Shown: positions 44,144-55,741, counted from the stretch's first letter. The stretch: DNA of 64,000 nucleotides from Propionibacteriaceae bacterium (GCA_009782785.1 WRIJ01000007.1:1-64000), one strand, 5' to 3'. Made by a program: numbers and translations. Notes: generated by a model not told the origin, from the letters alone.

Positions 44144-44324
44144 GAGGTTCTCCCTGCTTGGTTGGAGCCAATGCTGTGTGTCCGAAGTTGTATGATCGTA
44201 CGCGCAAAAACGCCGAGCCTTGTCCGACCGTGTCCACCCGTACTGCTCGGAGTATATCACGCACAGCAAAGGCAACAATGAGGGATTCTCACCATGGGCA
44301 ACTCGGCCCTGTCAGCTTTGCCAC

Positions 44325-44330
44325 TAGAAT
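44325..44330 (+). promoter_or_regulatory. -10 box TAGAAT of folD
   Basis: TAGAAT ends 6 nt before the folD ATG. The spacer GGGAGG could also serve as a ribosome site on a longer transcript. Confidence 0.5.
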
Positions 44331-44336
44331 GGGAGG

Positions 44337-45191
44337 ATGACAGCACGTCGAATGAATGGGAAAGCTGAAGCGCAGGCAATCAAAGAGGATTTGTCAGGCC
44401 GGGTAGCTGCTCTCAAAGCCCAGGGTGTCACTGCTGGGTTGGGCACTCTTTTAGTGGGAGATGACCCGGCATCTCACCTCTATGTCGGTGGGAAGCACCG
44501 CGATTGTGCTGAGGTGGGGATCGAATCTATTCGTCTTGACCTCCCCGATTCAGCCGCCCCACAAGCGGTGATGGATGCTATTGCAGAACTGAATGAGAAC
44601 CCTCGATGTACCGGTTTTATTGTCCAGCTTCCACTGCCGAAACATATCGATGACAATGAGGCTCTCTCGCAGATTAATCCAGCGAAAGATGCTGACGGAT
44701 TGCACCCGGTGAGTCTGGGTCGCCTCGTTTTGGGTGTTGACGGGCCCCTGCCGTGTACCCCGCGTGGCATTGTTGAATTGTTGCGCCGCTACGACGTACC
44801 TCTGTCTGGTGCAGAAGTGTGCGTCGTGGGGAGGGGTACGACTGTTGGGCGCCCCTTAGGTTTGTTACTGACCCGCCGTAGCGAAAATTCCACAGTAACT
44901 CTGTGTCATACCGGTACGAAAGACCTCAGTGCACATACTTCGCGTGCCGACATTGTTGTTGCGGCAGCAGGGCAAGCGGGGATGATTACTGCAGACATGA
45001 TCAAACCGGGCGCAGTTCTTGTGGATGTGGGAGTGACAAGGGTTGATGGAAAACCTCAAGGTGACTTCGCAGATGATGTGTGGGAGGTTGCCTCACTGGT
45101 CACACCGAATCCTGGTGGGGTGGGGCCCATGACGCGAGCCATGCTGCTCACCAATGTTGTTGAAGCAGCTGAACGTCAGGCCCAGGTATGA
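44337..45191 (+). CDS. folD: Methylenetetrahydrofolate dehydrogenase/cyclohydrolase
   Basis: The 284-residue bifunctional enzyme interconverts methylene-, methenyl- and formyl-tetrahydrofolate. [17 protein letters not shown] holds the active-site region with the catalytic Lys (usually YVxxKxKxxxxxGI), [13 protein letters not shown] and the NADP-binding [16 protein letters not shown] follow, and [14 protein letters not shown] ends it. The stop overlaps the start of the DUF3017 gene (ATGA), as in many actinobacteria. Confidence 0.94.
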   Translation: MTARRMNGKAEAQAIKEDLSGRVAALKAQGVTAGLGTLLVGDDPASHLYVGGKHRDCAEVGIESIRLDLPDSAAPQAVMDAIAELNENPRCTGFIVQLPLPKHIDDNEALSQINPAKDADGLHPVSLGRLVLGVDGPLPCTPRGIVELLRRYDVPLSGAEVCVVGRGTTVGRPLGLLLTRRSENSTVTLCHTGTKDLSAHTSRADIVVAAAGQAGMITADMIKPGAVLVDVGVTRVDGKPQGDFADDVWEVASLVTPNPGGVGPMTRAMLLTNVVEAAERQAQV

Positions 45192-45625
45192 GTACGGCTA
45201 CTTCGAAAAACCCACGGAAAAAAACCTCCGCCAAAGAGCCTGCATCACACGACACCACCGGCGAAGATGCCACCCCTGCGGGTGCCTCCACACAAGTCGA
45301 GGGTGAGCCGGTTCACGACACTCGCCCGCTCTGGGATCGTCTCGTTGATCACCCGGGATTGTGGGGGAGGGTACGGCGTCAGTGGCCGTGGACAACCGTA
45401 CTGCTCATCGTTGCGGTCGGCCTCATCTTGATCGCTGTAGGACTGTGGCGTATCGGTGCTGGAGTGATTGGCCTAGGCATGGTCACTGCTGGCGTCTTGC
45501 GACTGATCTTGCCGCAGGCAGGAATCATTGAAATGAGAACCAAGCGTTGGGTCGATCTTGTCTTCTATTTCGCTGTAGGGTTGTCGCTTCTTGCCTTAGC
45601 TGTTCTGCGTGGACCAACCCCTTAA
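45188..45625 (+). CDS. DUF3017 membrane protein
   Basis: The 145-residue protein has a charged N-terminal tail and three membrane helices ([52 protein letters not shown]). It overlaps folD by 4 nt. The pairing of folD with DUF3017 is typical in actinobacteria. The role is unknown. It is convergent with ahcY (8 nt gap). Confidence 0.85.
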   Translation: MSTATSKNPRKKTSAKEPASHDTTGEDATPAGASTQVEGEPVHDTRPLWDRLVDHPGLWGRVRRQWPWTTVLLIVAVGLILIAVGLWRIGAGVIGLGMVTAGVLRLILPQAGIIEMRTKRWVDLVFYFAVGLSLLALAVLRGPTP

Positions 45626-45633
45626 GCTGGGGT

Positions 45634-47082
45634 TTAGTACCGGTAAGTCTCTGGCTTATATGGCCCTTCAACCTCGACACCAATGTAGGCAGCTTGGGTG
45701 GGGGTGAGTGTTGTGAGGCTCACTTGCAGAGAATCCAAGTGGAGTCGAGCGACCTCCTCGTCAAGGATCTTGGGTAAGACATGAACCCCAACCTCCAGAT
45801 CTTTGGTGAAGAGTTCAATCTGCGCCAACACCTGGTTAGTGAACGAGTTGCTCATCACAAAGGAAGGGTGCCCAGTGGCGTTACCCAAGTTGAGCAAGCG
45901 GCCTTCGGACAGGACCAGAATCGACGGTCCATGGGGGAAGGTCCACAGGTCCACTTGGGGTTTGATGTTCTCTTGTACGATCTTCGGCCAACTCTTCAGC
46001 CCAGCCATATCAATCTCATCATCGAAATGCCCAATGTTGCCCACGACCGCGCGATCTTTCATGCGAGACATCTGGTCAGCACTCACCACCTGAGTATTAC
46101 CGGTGGCAGTGATGACGAAATCGGCTTGGCTGACCACTTCATCGAGTGTACGTACCTCAAAACCATCCATGGCTGCTTGAAGGGCACAGATCGGATCAAT
46201 CTCAGTGACAATCACTCGTGCACCTTGGCCCCGGAAAGATTCTGCACATCCTTTGCCGACGTCGCCATACCCACACACCACAGCAATCTTTCCGCCAATG
46301 AGGATATCGGTGGCACGGTTGATCCCATCAATGAGTGAGTGGCGACATCCGTACTTATTATCGAACTTGGATTTGGTCACCGAGTCGTTAACGTTGATCC
46401 CAGGGAACAGCAGGGTTCCTGCTGCGGCCATCTCATAGAGGCGGTGAACGCCCGTGGTGGTTTCCTCGGAGGTTCCCCGAATGGTGGTGCCGAGAACCTC
46501 AAAGTCGAGGGATCCTTCCCCAAGGACCGCCCTGAGTGTGGTGCAGATGGCCACCCATTCTTCGGAATCCTCTAGTGTGGGTATGGGTACGTTCCCGGCT
46601 CGCTGATATTCGAGACCCTGATGTACGAACAAGGTAGCGTCACCACCATCGTCGAGGATCATCGTGGGAGAAGACATCCCCGGTGAGGTGTGGTGGTCAG
46701 TGGACGAGAAATCGAAGATCTTCGAGGTGCACCACCAGTATTCCTCCAAGGTTTCACCCTTCCAGGCGAAGACGGGAACCCCTTGGGGGGACTGCGATGT
46801 GCCACCTGGGCCGACCACGGCTGCTGCTGCGGCATGATCCTGGGTGGAAAAGATATTGCAGGAGGCCCAGCGTACTTCTGCTCCCAGTTCGACGAGGGTT
46901 TCGATCAGTACGGCAGTTTGGATGGTCATGTGTAGGGAGCCCGCGATCCGTGCACCAGTGAGTGGTTTAGTCTTGCCATAACGCTTGCGCATCGCCATCA
47001 ATCCAGGCATTTCTCCCTCGGCAAGGGTGATCTCTTTGCGCCCAAATTCAGCCAGTTCAATATCTGCGACTCGATAATCCAT
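45634..47082 (-). CDS. ahcY: S-adenosylhomocysteine hydrolase
   Basis: The 482-residue enzyme splits S-adenosylhomocysteine to adenosine and homocysteine, keeping methylation reactions going. The start [17 protein letters not shown], the NAD-binding [20 protein letters not shown] and the C-terminal KPETYRY are all conserved. It is the longer bacterial form with the insertion (about residues 150-190). The start at 47082 is supported by a TACACT -10 box 6 nt upstream. Homocysteine can feed back into the sulfur pathway encoded at 12-15 kb. Confidence 0.95.
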   Translation of the reverse strand: MDYRVADIELAEFGRKEITLAEGEMPGLMAMRKRYGKTKPLTGARIAGSLHMTIQTAVLIETLVELGAEVRWASCNIFSTQDHAAAAAVVGPGGTSQSPQGVPVFAWKGETLEEYWWCTSKIFDFSSTDHHTSPGMSSPTMILDDGGDATLFVHQGLEYQRAGNVPIPTLEDSEEWVAICTTLRAVLGEGSLDFEVLGTTIRGTSEETTTGVHRLYEMAAAGTLLFPGINVNDSVTKSKFDNKYGCRHSLIDGINRATDILIGGKIAVVCGYGDVGKGCAESFRGQGARVIVTEIDPICALQAAMDGFEVRTLDEVVSQADFVITATGNTQVVSADQMSRMKDRAVVGNIGHFDDEIDMAGLKSWPKIVQENIKPQVDLWTFPHGPSILVLSEGRLLNLGNATGHPSFVMSNSFTNQVLAQIELFTKDLEVGVHVLPKILDEEVARLHLDSLQVSLTTLTPTQAAYIGVEVEGPYKPETYRY

Positions 47083-47088
47083 GGCATT

Positions 47089-47094
47089 AGTGTA
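47089..47094 (-). promoter_or_regulatory. -10 box TACACT of ahcY
   Basis: TACACT ends 6 nt before the ahcY ATG, implying a leaderless transcript. It is 27 bp from the divergent purL -10 box. Confidence 0.55.
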
Positions 47095-47121
47095 GTCCCG
47101 CGTGTTCCCTGCCATGCGCGA

Positions 47122-47127
47122 TAGAGT
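47122..47127 (+). promoter_or_regulatory. -10 box TAGAGT of purL
   Basis: TAGAGT ends 6 nt before the purL GTG. AGGGG in the spacer could also act as a ribosome site. Confidence 0.5.
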
Positions 47128-47133
47128 AGGGGC

Positions 47134-49386
47134 GTGGTTGATACTGTTTCACAAGCCGTCCGCACTCCTGATGTTGCACAGCCGTGGGAGGCTCTTGGTC
47201 TCAAGGCCGATGAGTACGATCTCATCAAGAAGATCCTTGGGCGAAGACCCACCTCCTGTGAATTGGCGATGTACTCGGTGATGTGGTCTGAGCACTGCTC
47301 GTACAAATCCTCCAAGATTCACCTGAAAAAGTTTGGTGTGCTTGAACCCACGACCCCTCGTGGGCCTTTGTTGGCTGGGATCGGGGAGCAAGCTGGTGTG
47401 GTGGATATCGGTGACGGTTGGGCAGTGACCTTCAAGATCGAGTCCCATAATCACCCGAGTTATGTGGAGCCCTATCAGGGGGCAGCTACCGGTGTGGGAG
47501 GTATCGTACGCGATATTCTCGCGATGGGTGCCCGTCCGATTGCTGTCATGGACCCTCTACGGTTTGGCCCCCTGGAGGCCCCCGATACTGCCCGTGTGAT
47601 GCCCGGAGTTGTCGCAGGTATTGGAGGGTACGGGAATTGCCTGGGGCTTCCCACGATTGGTGGTGAGGTCGTTTTCGATTCGACGTACGCTGGTAACCCA
47701 CTGGTTAATGCTTTGTGTTTGGGTGTATTGCGCCATGAGGATGTGAAGAAGGCAGCTGCTGAAGGTGTGGGTAACAAGGTTATTCTTTATGGTGCCACGA
47801 CTGGTGGGGATGGGATTGGTGGGGCCTCCATTCTTGCATCAGAGACGTTCACAGCCGGTGGGCCCACGAAGAGGCCGAGTGTCCAAGTCGGTGATCCGTT
47901 TATGGAGAAGCTGCTCATTGAGTGCACCTTGGAACTTTTTGCTGCTGGTGTCATCCAGGGTATCCAAGATTTCGGGGCTGCAGGCCTGTCGTGTGCGACT
48001 TCAGAGTTGGCATCAGCTGGATCTGGTGGGATGCATGTTGACTTGAATGCTGTTCCTCTTCGTGACTCCTCCTTGGCTCCGGAAGAGATTCTCATGAGTG
48101 AATCCCAGGAGCGCATGATGGCAGTGGTAACTCCTGGGGATGTGGATCGGTTCATGGAGATCTGTGCGAAGTGGGATGTGTTAGCCACTGTTGTGGGTGA
48201 GGTGATTACCGGTGATCGCCTGCTCATTGATTGGAATGGTGAGCGCGTGGTCGATGTTGACCCGAAGACGGTTGCCCATGAGGGGCCAACCTATGATCGC
48301 CCCTTCGAACGCCCGCAGTGGATGGATGCACTCCATGAGGATCGCGCCGAGGATTTGCCTCGCCCTACCACAGCTGAAGAATTGGCCCGTGACCTTGTCG
48401 CGGTGATCACGTCACCCAACCACGGGGATGTTTCTTGGGTGACCAGGCAGTACGACCATGTCGTACGCGGAAACTCTGCCATGGCTCAACCAGAGAATGC
48501 GGGCATGGTGCGGATCGATGAAACCTCGGGGCTCGGTGTTGCTTTATCGACAGACTGCAATGCCCGATTCACTTATCTGGATCCTTTCTTAGGAGCGCAG
48601 ATCTCGCTGGCAGAGGCGTACCGTAATGTCGCGATTTGTGGTGCGGAACCGGTCGCTATCACTGATTGTCTGAACTTTGGGTCCCCCGAGGACCCGGAGA
48701 TTATGTGGCAGTTTGTTGAGGCCATCAAGGGCCTGGTGGAGGGCTGTCAAGCTTTGGGTACGCCGGTTACGGGTGGCAATGTATCGTTCTACAACAAAAC
48801 TGGTGAAACCGCGATCCTACCCACGCCCACGATTGGGATGCTTGGGGTGATCGACAATATCGCTGATCGTGTTGGGTATGGAACTACTTGTGTGGGTGAT
48901 CATGTGTTGGTGTTGGGTGACACGAGAGAAGAACTCTCTGGGTCAAGCTGGGCGCAAGTGATTCACGGGCATCTCGGCGGTGTCCCCCCCAAGGTTGACT
49001 TTGATTTTCACAAGAGACTGGTTGAGTTCTTCCAGGTGGTATCGAAGACTCATCTGGTGTGTTCCTCCCATGATCTCGCCAATGGGGGACTTGGGGTAGC
49101 ACTGCTGGAATCCTGTTTCGCTTCAGGTTTGGGTATGCAAATCACCCTCACCGGTGACCCTTTTGTGGCCTTGTTCTCCGAGTCAACTGGTCGCGTACTG
49201 GTCACGTGTGATGACTCCAACCTGCCAGCTGTCAAAGCCCTGGCCGAGAAGTGCTCCCTGCCGCTGAGCGATCTTGGTCGGATCACAGCAGAGCCGCAGG
49301 TAGTGGTCACTGATTTGTTCACTCTCGACATTGAGGACGTACGCACGAAGTGGCAGTCAGTCATCCCCGATGCCCTGAGTGTGTAG
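47134..49386 (+). CDS. purL: Phosphoribosylformylglycinamidine synthase subunit PurL
   Basis: The 750-residue enzyme performs the fourth step of purine synthesis with the PurS and PurQ subunits. It is the small (multi-subunit) form. Motifs include [52 protein letters not shown] and the second-half [11 protein letters not shown] and [17 protein letters not shown]. The GTG start follows a TAGAGT box. PurS and PurQ are not in the window. The gene is divergent from ahcY. Confidence 0.95.
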   Translation: MVDTVSQAVRTPDVAQPWEALGLKADEYDLIKKILGRRPTSCELAMYSVMWSEHCSYKSSKIHLKKFGVLEPTTPRGPLLAGIGEQAGVVDIGDGWAVTFKIESHNHPSYVEPYQGAATGVGGIVRDILAMGARPIAVMDPLRFGPLEAPDTARVMPGVVAGIGGYGNCLGLPTIGGEVVFDSTYAGNPLVNALCLGVLRHEDVKKAAAEGVGNKVILYGATTGGDGIGGASILASETFTAGGPTKRPSVQVGDPFMEKLLIECTLELFAAGVIQGIQDFGAAGLSCATSELASAGSGGMHVDLNAVPLRDSSLAPEEILMSESQERMMAVVTPGDVDRFMEICAKWDVLATVVGEVITGDRLLIDWNGERVVDVDPKTVAHEGPTYDRPFERPQWMDALHEDRAEDLPRPTTAEELARDLVAVITSPNHGDVSWVTRQYDHVVRGNSAMAQPENAGMVRIDETSGLGVALSTDCNARFTYLDPFLGAQISLAEAYRNVAICGAEPVAITDCLNFGSPEDPEIMWQFVEAIKGLVEGCQALGTPVTGGNVSFYNKTGETAILPTPTIGMLGVIDNIADRVGYGTTCVGDHVLVLGDTREELSGSSWAQVIHGHLGGVPPKVDFDFHKRLVEFFQVVSKTHLVCSSHDLANGGLGVALLESCFASGLGMQITLTGDPFVALFSESTGRVLVTCDDSNLPAVKALAEKCSLPLSDLGRITAEPQVVVTDLFTLDIEDVRTKWQSVIPDALSV

Positions 49387-49422
49387 TAAAACCACCTCCG
49401 CTTGTGTTCCCGAAATGTACTG

Positions 49423-49953
49423 TTAGCACTTCCAGTTGATCTTTGCCGGGTTGGGCTCGTCGTCGATGGCCACACAGCGCAGGGCTTCCTCCATTTTTGC
49501 GCATTCGATTCCGGCTCTGTCCACCAGGATTTCCCAAGGGGCGTCGGCTCCGCACTCGTCGTACGCGACAGCTAAAGTGCCATACAGGGCGAGACCTAGG
49601 GCGTGGGTGGGTGCGTGAATAGTGGATGCTGCTTGTCCGCAGGTGCGGGCAGCAGCTTGCACAGCAGGTTCCCCATCGCATTCGCGGGCTGCGGCATGGC
49701 ACTCGTTCAAGATGATGTCCTTTGCATACGGTAGTGTCACCTGACCGGCCAACCACTGGCGCGCGCCTTCTAAGGCATGGCGACAGCGATGATCGCCGGG
49801 ATAAGCAGTCTCGTAGATAGGCAGGATGTGATCGGTTGTGTAATCCAGGCACCAGTACGCCAAGGTTTGCTTACTTTGGGTCTCGATGAGAGCCATGAGC
49901 GAGCGGATGTACGTCGCATCCATGTCATTGAGCATTTTGCGATAGTGGGCCAT
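49423..49953 (-). CDS. Imm-5-like putative immunity protein
   Basis: The 176-residue helical protein matches a family annotated as putative immunity protein (Imm-5-like): YIRSLMALIETQSKQTLAYW, LEGARQWLAGQVTLPYAK, ECHAAARECDGEPAVQAAAR, IHAPTHALGLALYGTLAVAY and the strictly kept C-terminus EPNPAKINWKC. The ATG at 49953 follows AAGGAG; the longer frame upstream runs through repeat DNA. Despite the family name no toxin gene is next to it, so the immunity role is unproven and it could be a cellular HEAT-like protein. Confidence 0.78.
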   Translation of the reverse strand: MAHYRKMLNDMDATYIRSLMALIETQSKQTLAYWCLDYTTDHILPIYETAYPGDHRCRHALEGARQWLAGQVTLPYAKDIILNECHAAARECDGEPAVQAAARTCGQAASTIHAPTHALGLALYGTLAVAYDECGADAPWEILVDRAGIECAKMEEALRCVAIDDEPNPAKINWKC

Positions 49954-50284
49954 TGGAGTCTCCTTGGGGCAGACTCTACTAGGTTCTTGATGTGATTTCT
50001 GGATTCTGCGAGTCGCTTCGCTCCGCAGAATGACTGAGGTAGGGTAGTCCGCGGACCGAGGTGGTGTGGTTCGTGGAGTGTCACTCATTTCCGTCATTCC
50101 GCGGAGGGCGCCAGCCCGACTCGCGGAATCCAGATACGTGGTTCACCACGGGTGTTGGGTCTGAGGGCGGTGAGTGTGCTTCGCAATAGTGACTGGGTCA
50201 TTGGATGTAGTCACTACTCAACGTTTTGTGGGGTGTGAAGGTCACTAGGTGCGCTCGATGGGGGACGTGATCAGGGCGTCTGCA
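49954..50284. repeat. REP-like repeats upstream of groEL
   Basis: No gene is supported. REP-like segments lie at about 50000-50034 (GGATTCTGCGAGTCGCTTCG, CTCCGCAGAATGAC) and 50093-50134 (GTCATTCCGCGGAGGGCGCC, GACTCGCGGAATCCAG). The rest (50135-50284) holds no recognised element before the CIRCE sites. Confidence 0.75.
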
Positions 50285-50311
50285 TTTGCACTCTCGGGGT
50301 GAGAGTGCTAG
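50285..50311 (+). promoter_or_regulatory. CIRCE element 1 (HrcA operator)
   Basis: TTTGCACTC-N9-GAGTGCTAG is the CIRCE inverted repeat (consensus TTAGCACTC-N9-GAGTGCTAA) with a few outer mismatches. It lies upstream of the groEL leader and should bind the heat-shock repressor HrcA. Confidence 0.85.
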
Positions 50312-50318
50312 AAATGAC

Positions 50319-50345
50319 TTAGCACTCTTGGCATGAGAGTGCTAC
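50319..50345 (+). promoter_or_regulatory. CIRCE element 2 (HrcA operator)
   Basis: TTAGCACTC-N9-GAGTGCTAC is a near-perfect CIRCE element 34 bp downstream of the first. It ends 64 nt before the groEL ATG. Confidence 0.92.
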
Positions 50346-50373
50346 ATCTGGTGGAAACACTAGTCGAAAATAG

Positions 50374-52029
<1,656 letters not shown>

Positions 52030-52067
52030 TAAGGTAGACCAGCAGAACTACCGATGTAGTTTTCCTG

Positions 52068-52103
52068 TAAAAAGGCGGCCTTGGGGGAGGTCGCCTTTTT
52101 CCT
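52068..52103 (+). terminator. Rho-independent terminator of groEL
   Basis: AAAAAGGCGGCC and GGTCGCCTTTTT form a GC-rich hairpin with a T-run, about 40 nt after the groEL stop. Its A-run on the other side could also stop narK transcripts. Confidence 0.9.
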
Positions 52104-52118
52104 TTGTCTCCCTCCTGG

Positions 52119-53693
52119 TTAAACCCGCATACCGCGCCGCCGATAGGGGAGAATATAGAACACCACCAGGACTGCAGCAAACACGGCGTACGCTCCTAGA
52201 AGCCAGGACAGTCCAAGTTGGTAACCTTCGACAACCCAAGGGCCCTCACTAGTGAGCTCAGCCTTTTTCAGACTGGTGGCCTTGTTAAACACTTGGGGAA
52301 TCATGAACCCACCATAGGCTCCAAAAGCTGACACGAGTCCAAGTGCTGCAGAGGTTTTGCGTATGGTAGAAATCGCCTGCGTCGCATCACGAGCGTGGAC
52401 ACGCAGCGCCTTCTCAGCGAAGACAGTAGTAATCATCTTGTACATCGAACCGTTGCCCACACCAGTGGCAGCGAAGAGGGTGAGGAAACATCCGAGGAAG
52501 AGCCAGAAATAGCTAGGGGAATGGTTTCCTTGTTCATGGGCGAGGCGCAGCACGTTGATCGAAGCGAACGTGGCCACTATCATGACCAGGAAAGCGACCA
52601 GGGTGACACTGGCGCCACCGAGTTTGTCGGCAAGTTTTCCACCAACAGGGCGTACGAGCGAACCGGTCAGTGGGCCAAGGAATGCTAGACCAACGAAGGC
52701 TACCTGGAGATTGACTGTTGAAAAGGACGGGAATTGATCATTGATGAGTTTCGGGAAAGCACTCGCTAGGCCGATGAAAGAGCCGAAAGTGCCAATGTAG
52801 AGGAAGGACAGCAGCCACAGGTGGGGTTCTTTGAGAGCTTCGCGGTAGGCAGTGGAGTCTGCTCGCGCACTCAACAGATTATTCATCCCCCACCAGGCAC
52901 CGATCATTGCGACAATGATGAAAGGAATCCAGAACCATCCAGCGAGTGGCAGGTTCCATATCTGGCGCTGGGAGTACTGGGTGTTGGAGGATTCTGGGTG
53001 GGTGAAGGTGAGGCTGGCAGCGGTGATGGTCACGAGAATGGGAACAGTGAACTGTGCAATGGCAGCCCCGATATTTCCCCCAGCAGCATTCAACCCCAGG
53101 GCCCACCCTTTGGTTTTGTGCGGATAGAAGAAGTTGATGTTCGCCATGGAGCTGGCGAAGTTTCCTCCACCGAAACCACCGAGGGCAGCAATGGCCACCA
53201 TGGCAGCGTACGGGGTCCCTCCAGTCATTGCTCCGGTTGTGGGATCCACCACCGGATGGTTCGATATCGCAAACCCCATAGCTGTTGTGGGAATAAGGAG
53301 CAGGGCAGCTGACACGATCGTCCAGTTGCGCCCACCTATGGCTGTGACCATGAAGGTGTACGGGAAGCGCAGTGTTGCTCCTACGAGTGCTGGAATAGAG
53401 ATGAGCCAAAATTGCTGTGAATCAGTGAAGTTGAAATAGTAGTTGGAGTTGAGCAGGACAACGACGATGCTCCATAGTTGCCATACGACAAAACCGAGGA
53501 ATTCGGCATAGATCGACAATCCGAGATTCCGCTTGGCGATCTTTGACCCGATACCCTCCCATTGAGCAGTGTTTTCTGGGTCCCATCCTTCGATCCAACC
53601 CCCACTATGCATGATGAGGCCAAAATCAGTCTTTTCACCATGTCCATGTTCTGGAGGTGTGGGTGGGTTTCTACTCACGGCGAAGTCCTTCAT
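52119..53693 (-). CDS. narK: Nitrate/nitrite transporter NarK-like (MFS)
   Basis: The 524-residue protein resembles NarK-type nitrate/nitrite porters: a long N-terminus (DPENTAQWEGIGSKIAKRNL), the FAEFLGF-like first helix, GGFGGGNFASSMANINFFYP with the Gly-rich nitrate signature and GALTGSLVRPVGGKLADKLG-type second repeat (here GPLTGSLVRPVGGKLAD). It has about 12 helices. No nitrate reductase genes are in the window. The ATG at 53693 has no strong ribosome site. The divergent gene at 54070 encodes a regulator that may control it. Confidence 0.85.
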   Translation of the reverse strand: MKDFAVSRNPPTPPEHGHGEKTDFGLIMHSGGWIEGWDPENTAQWEGIGSKIAKRNLGLSIYAEFLGFVVWQLWSIVVVLLNSNYYFNFTDSQQFWLISIPALVGATLRFPYTFMVTAIGGRNWTIVSAALLLIPTTAMGFAISNHPVVDPTTGAMTGGTPYAAMVAIAALGGFGGGNFASSMANINFFYPHKTKGWALGLNAAGGNIGAAIAQFTVPILVTITAASLTFTHPESSNTQYSQRQIWNLPLAGWFWIPFIIVAMIGAWWGMNNLLSARADSTAYREALKEPHLWLLSFLYIGTFGSFIGLASAFPKLINDQFPSFSTVNLQVAFVGLAFLGPLTGSLVRPVGGKLADKLGGASVTLVAFLVMIVATFASINVLRLAHEQGNHSPSYFWLFLGCFLTLFAATGVGNGSMYKMITTVFAEKALRVHARDATQAISTIRKTSAALGLVSAFGAYGGFMIPQVFNKATSLKKAELTSEGPWVVEGYQLGLSWLLGAYAVFAAVLVVFYILPYRRRGMRV

Positions 53694-54069
53694 TGTTGCC
53701 GGATTCTTTGGTCGCCATGACTGTGGTCCCGGACCTGCCTGGCTGATGCTATCTCGGCAGTTGCCTCGCAGGCAAGTCGCTTGTTGCAGCGATGGTGAGG
53801 GGAAGGATCTTGGTGCTTTTCTGAAAAGAATCAACTCCCACACGGAGGTGAGTGTTGACCGTTGATCGTGGGGATGTTTTTACGATGTTCACGCCTGTGG
53901 TAATAATTCTTTTCCCTTGTCAAGTGCCAGATATTCCTGGGTCGAAAGGGAAGATGAGAACAATTGTCAGCAATGGTATTGATTGTTGAAGGAATGTTCG
54001 TACTCCAAGACAAAGAGAATTAATTTGTAGCAACCCACTAAGGTTGTGACAATTGATTGCTTAGGTAAT
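53694..54069. promoter_or_regulatory. Divergent control region between narK and a regulator gene
   Basis: This AT-richer 376-bp stretch carries no gene. It has two matching near-palindromes, ACAATTGT at 53960-53967 and ACAATTGA at 54049-54056, which could be operator half-sites for the neighbouring winged-helix regulator. No clear FNR or NarL box is seen. Confidence 0.4.
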
Positions 54070-54963
54070 ATGATCAATGAGGTGAACAACAATGTTCAGC
54101 GACGAAAGGCCATGGGCATGCCTGCTCGATCGACACCGCGAATTTATGATGGGACAACTGGTGGGTCTCCCCACGGTGGACGCCGTACGCACATTATCCA
54201 GATTCTCCGTGATGCTAAAGATCCTTTATCCGTGGTCGAAATCTCGGAAATGGTCGGGATTCATGCCAATACTGCACGCTTCCACCTGGAGTCGCTTGTT
54301 GATGCTGGGATGGCTCTGCGTGAAACAGAGGCTTCAGGCCAACCTGGGCGCCGCAGAATCCTCTACACTGGGACACTTCCCAACCAGACACACGAGCGGG
54401 CCCAGGGCTATCGCTTACTTGCCCAAATTCTCACAGGAACTATCGCCACTCGATTCCCAGAGGTGGGCGACGAAATGTACGATGTTGGACGCCAGTGGGG
54501 AAGTTATTTGACGAGCCGTCCAGCTCCCTTTGAGACCCTCAATGAGGAAGATATTGACCAACGGGTGATGGACAAACTTGATGCTCTCTGGTTTGCTCCT
54601 GAGGCAGTACGCACCCCCAGTCCCCATCTTCTTCTACACAATTGTCCCTTCATGGAATCAGCCCGTGAAGCTCCCGAGGTGGTGTGTCGACTCCATGTGG
54701 GTATGGTGAATGGATCCCTCGAGGAGCTGCGATCAACCCAGCGTATTGTGGAGCTGAACCCTTTCCTGAAGACACACCTATGCCGTGCCTGGTTGGGTGC
54801 TGCGCAGGAGGTTGAAGGAAAACCAGTACGTTTGGTGTTCACTCACGAAGTGGATGAAGAAATCGGTGGTGGACTGAGTGAGGATGTCACTGGAGGTCCC
54901 AGTATCGACCCCACCGGGGATCCACATCCTGCACCGTCTGTGAGTAATCTAGCTCCCTGGTGA
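54070..54963 (+). CDS. Winged-helix (ArsR/SufR-like) transcriptional regulator with Cys/His motif
   Basis: The 297-residue protein has an N-terminal winged-helix domain (THIIQILRDAKDPLSVVEIS and MVGIHANTARFHLESLVDAG) and a C-terminal domain with HNCPFMESAREAPEVVCRLH followed by GMVNGSLEEL. The spaced Cys and His residues recall regulators that hold an iron-sulfur cluster or metal, such as SufR-like proteins. It is divergent from narK, so a role in nitrate or oxygen response is plausible. A GTG at 54046 is an alternative start. The 3' end overlaps the convergent membrane-protein gene by 15 bp. Confidence 0.75.
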   Translation: MINEVNNNVQRRKAMGMPARSTPRIYDGTTGGSPHGGRRTHIIQILRDAKDPLSVVEISEMVGIHANTARFHLESLVDAGMALRETEASGQPGRRRILYTGTLPNQTHERAQGYRLLAQILTGTIATRFPEVGDEMYDVGRQWGSYLTSRPAPFETLNEEDIDQRVMDKLDALWFAPEAVRTPSPHLLLHNCPFMESAREAPEVVCRLHVGMVNGSLEELRSTQRIVELNPFLKTHLCRAWLGAAQEVEGKPVRLVFTHEVDEEIGGGLSEDVTGGPSIDPTGDPHPAPSVSNLAPW

Positions 54964-55728
54964 TCGCCGATGTGTACTGGGAGTTTCACCTTGGCGTATC
55001 CCCATGTACTGAAAGAACAAAATCATTGCTGCAATCCCCCAGCAGGCACCGAAGACCCACCAACCTAGACCGAAGTCCATGTTGTACCTCGTGGTGTTCA
55101 TCAGGAATGTTGCAACGAGTACTGTCACCAGTATGATTCCGACAGCAATGGAGAGGTTTCGTAATTGCTGAAAGCGATAGCGTACCTTGCTCAACATGAA
55201 AACGATCGCCGTACCAGCAACGACCATGGCCGCGATACTCGACATTGAGGCAATGACCCCACACACAACAAGGGTGATGAGCAAAGGGGGGTACGCCGAA
55301 GTGACAGCATCGGATGCTCGTACCGGATAAATCACTGCCACTGGTTGAAGAGAATCCGGTGGTGGAGCCCAAGCGCTAGCTGATCGTTTGGTCATGGAAG
55401 AGGCCACAGTAAAAGGAGTTCCAGGGGACCGCTCGTGACTGGGCTCCAAGGAGGGGAGAGTGGAGTGTTGTGTGTCCTGCGAGGTCAATGCTGCGGTCTG
55501 GGTAGTAAATGGCTCCTGCGGATCACGTGATTGAACTGTGATGGGAGCAAAATCTCCTAGTGTTACGAGTGTATCGTCCTCTTGATAGTCGCGAGGTTGC
55601 TCCACAGGAGCAGAGATGTCGCGAGGGGTCTCAGGCTCAGCTTCGAGGCTGACCGAGGGTTCAGGCTCAGCAAAACCCTCCGGGCGCTGCGGTGGAGCAT
55701 GCCTTGGTCCGTCTTTCCATGTAGCCAC
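54949..55728 (-). CDS. Membrane protein with acidic Pro-rich N-terminus
   Basis: The 259-residue protein has a disordered Pro/Glu/Ser/Thr-rich N-terminal half and four membrane helices in the last 130 residues (PPLLITLVVCGVIASMSSIA, AAMVVAGTAIVFML, LSIAVGIILVTVLVATFL, WWVFGACWGIAAMILFF). I do not recognise the family. The GTG start lies 7 nt after a TAGACT box. The layout resembles the DoxX-like protein at 38.3 kb, with a disordered cytoplasmic half before a membrane domain. Confidence 0.75.
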   Translation of the reverse strand: MATWKDGPRHAPPQRPEGFAEPEPSVSLEAEPETPRDISAPVEQPRDYQEDDTLVTLGDFAPITVQSRDPQEPFTTQTAALTSQDTQHSTLPSLEPSHERSPGTPFTVASSMTKRSASAWAPPPDSLQPVAVIYPVRASDAVTSAYPPLLITLVVCGVIASMSSIAAMVVAGTAIVFMLSKVRYRFQQLRNLSIAVGIILVTVLVATFLMNTTRYNMDFGLGWWVFGACWGIAAMILFFQYMGIRQGETPSTHRRSPGS

Positions 55729-55735
55729 GAGTCTT

Positions 55736-55741
55736 AGTCTA
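55736..55741 (-). promoter_or_regulatory. -10 box TAGACT of the membrane protein gene
   Basis: TAGACT ends 7 nt before the GTG at 55728, implying a leaderless transcript. Confidence 0.5.
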
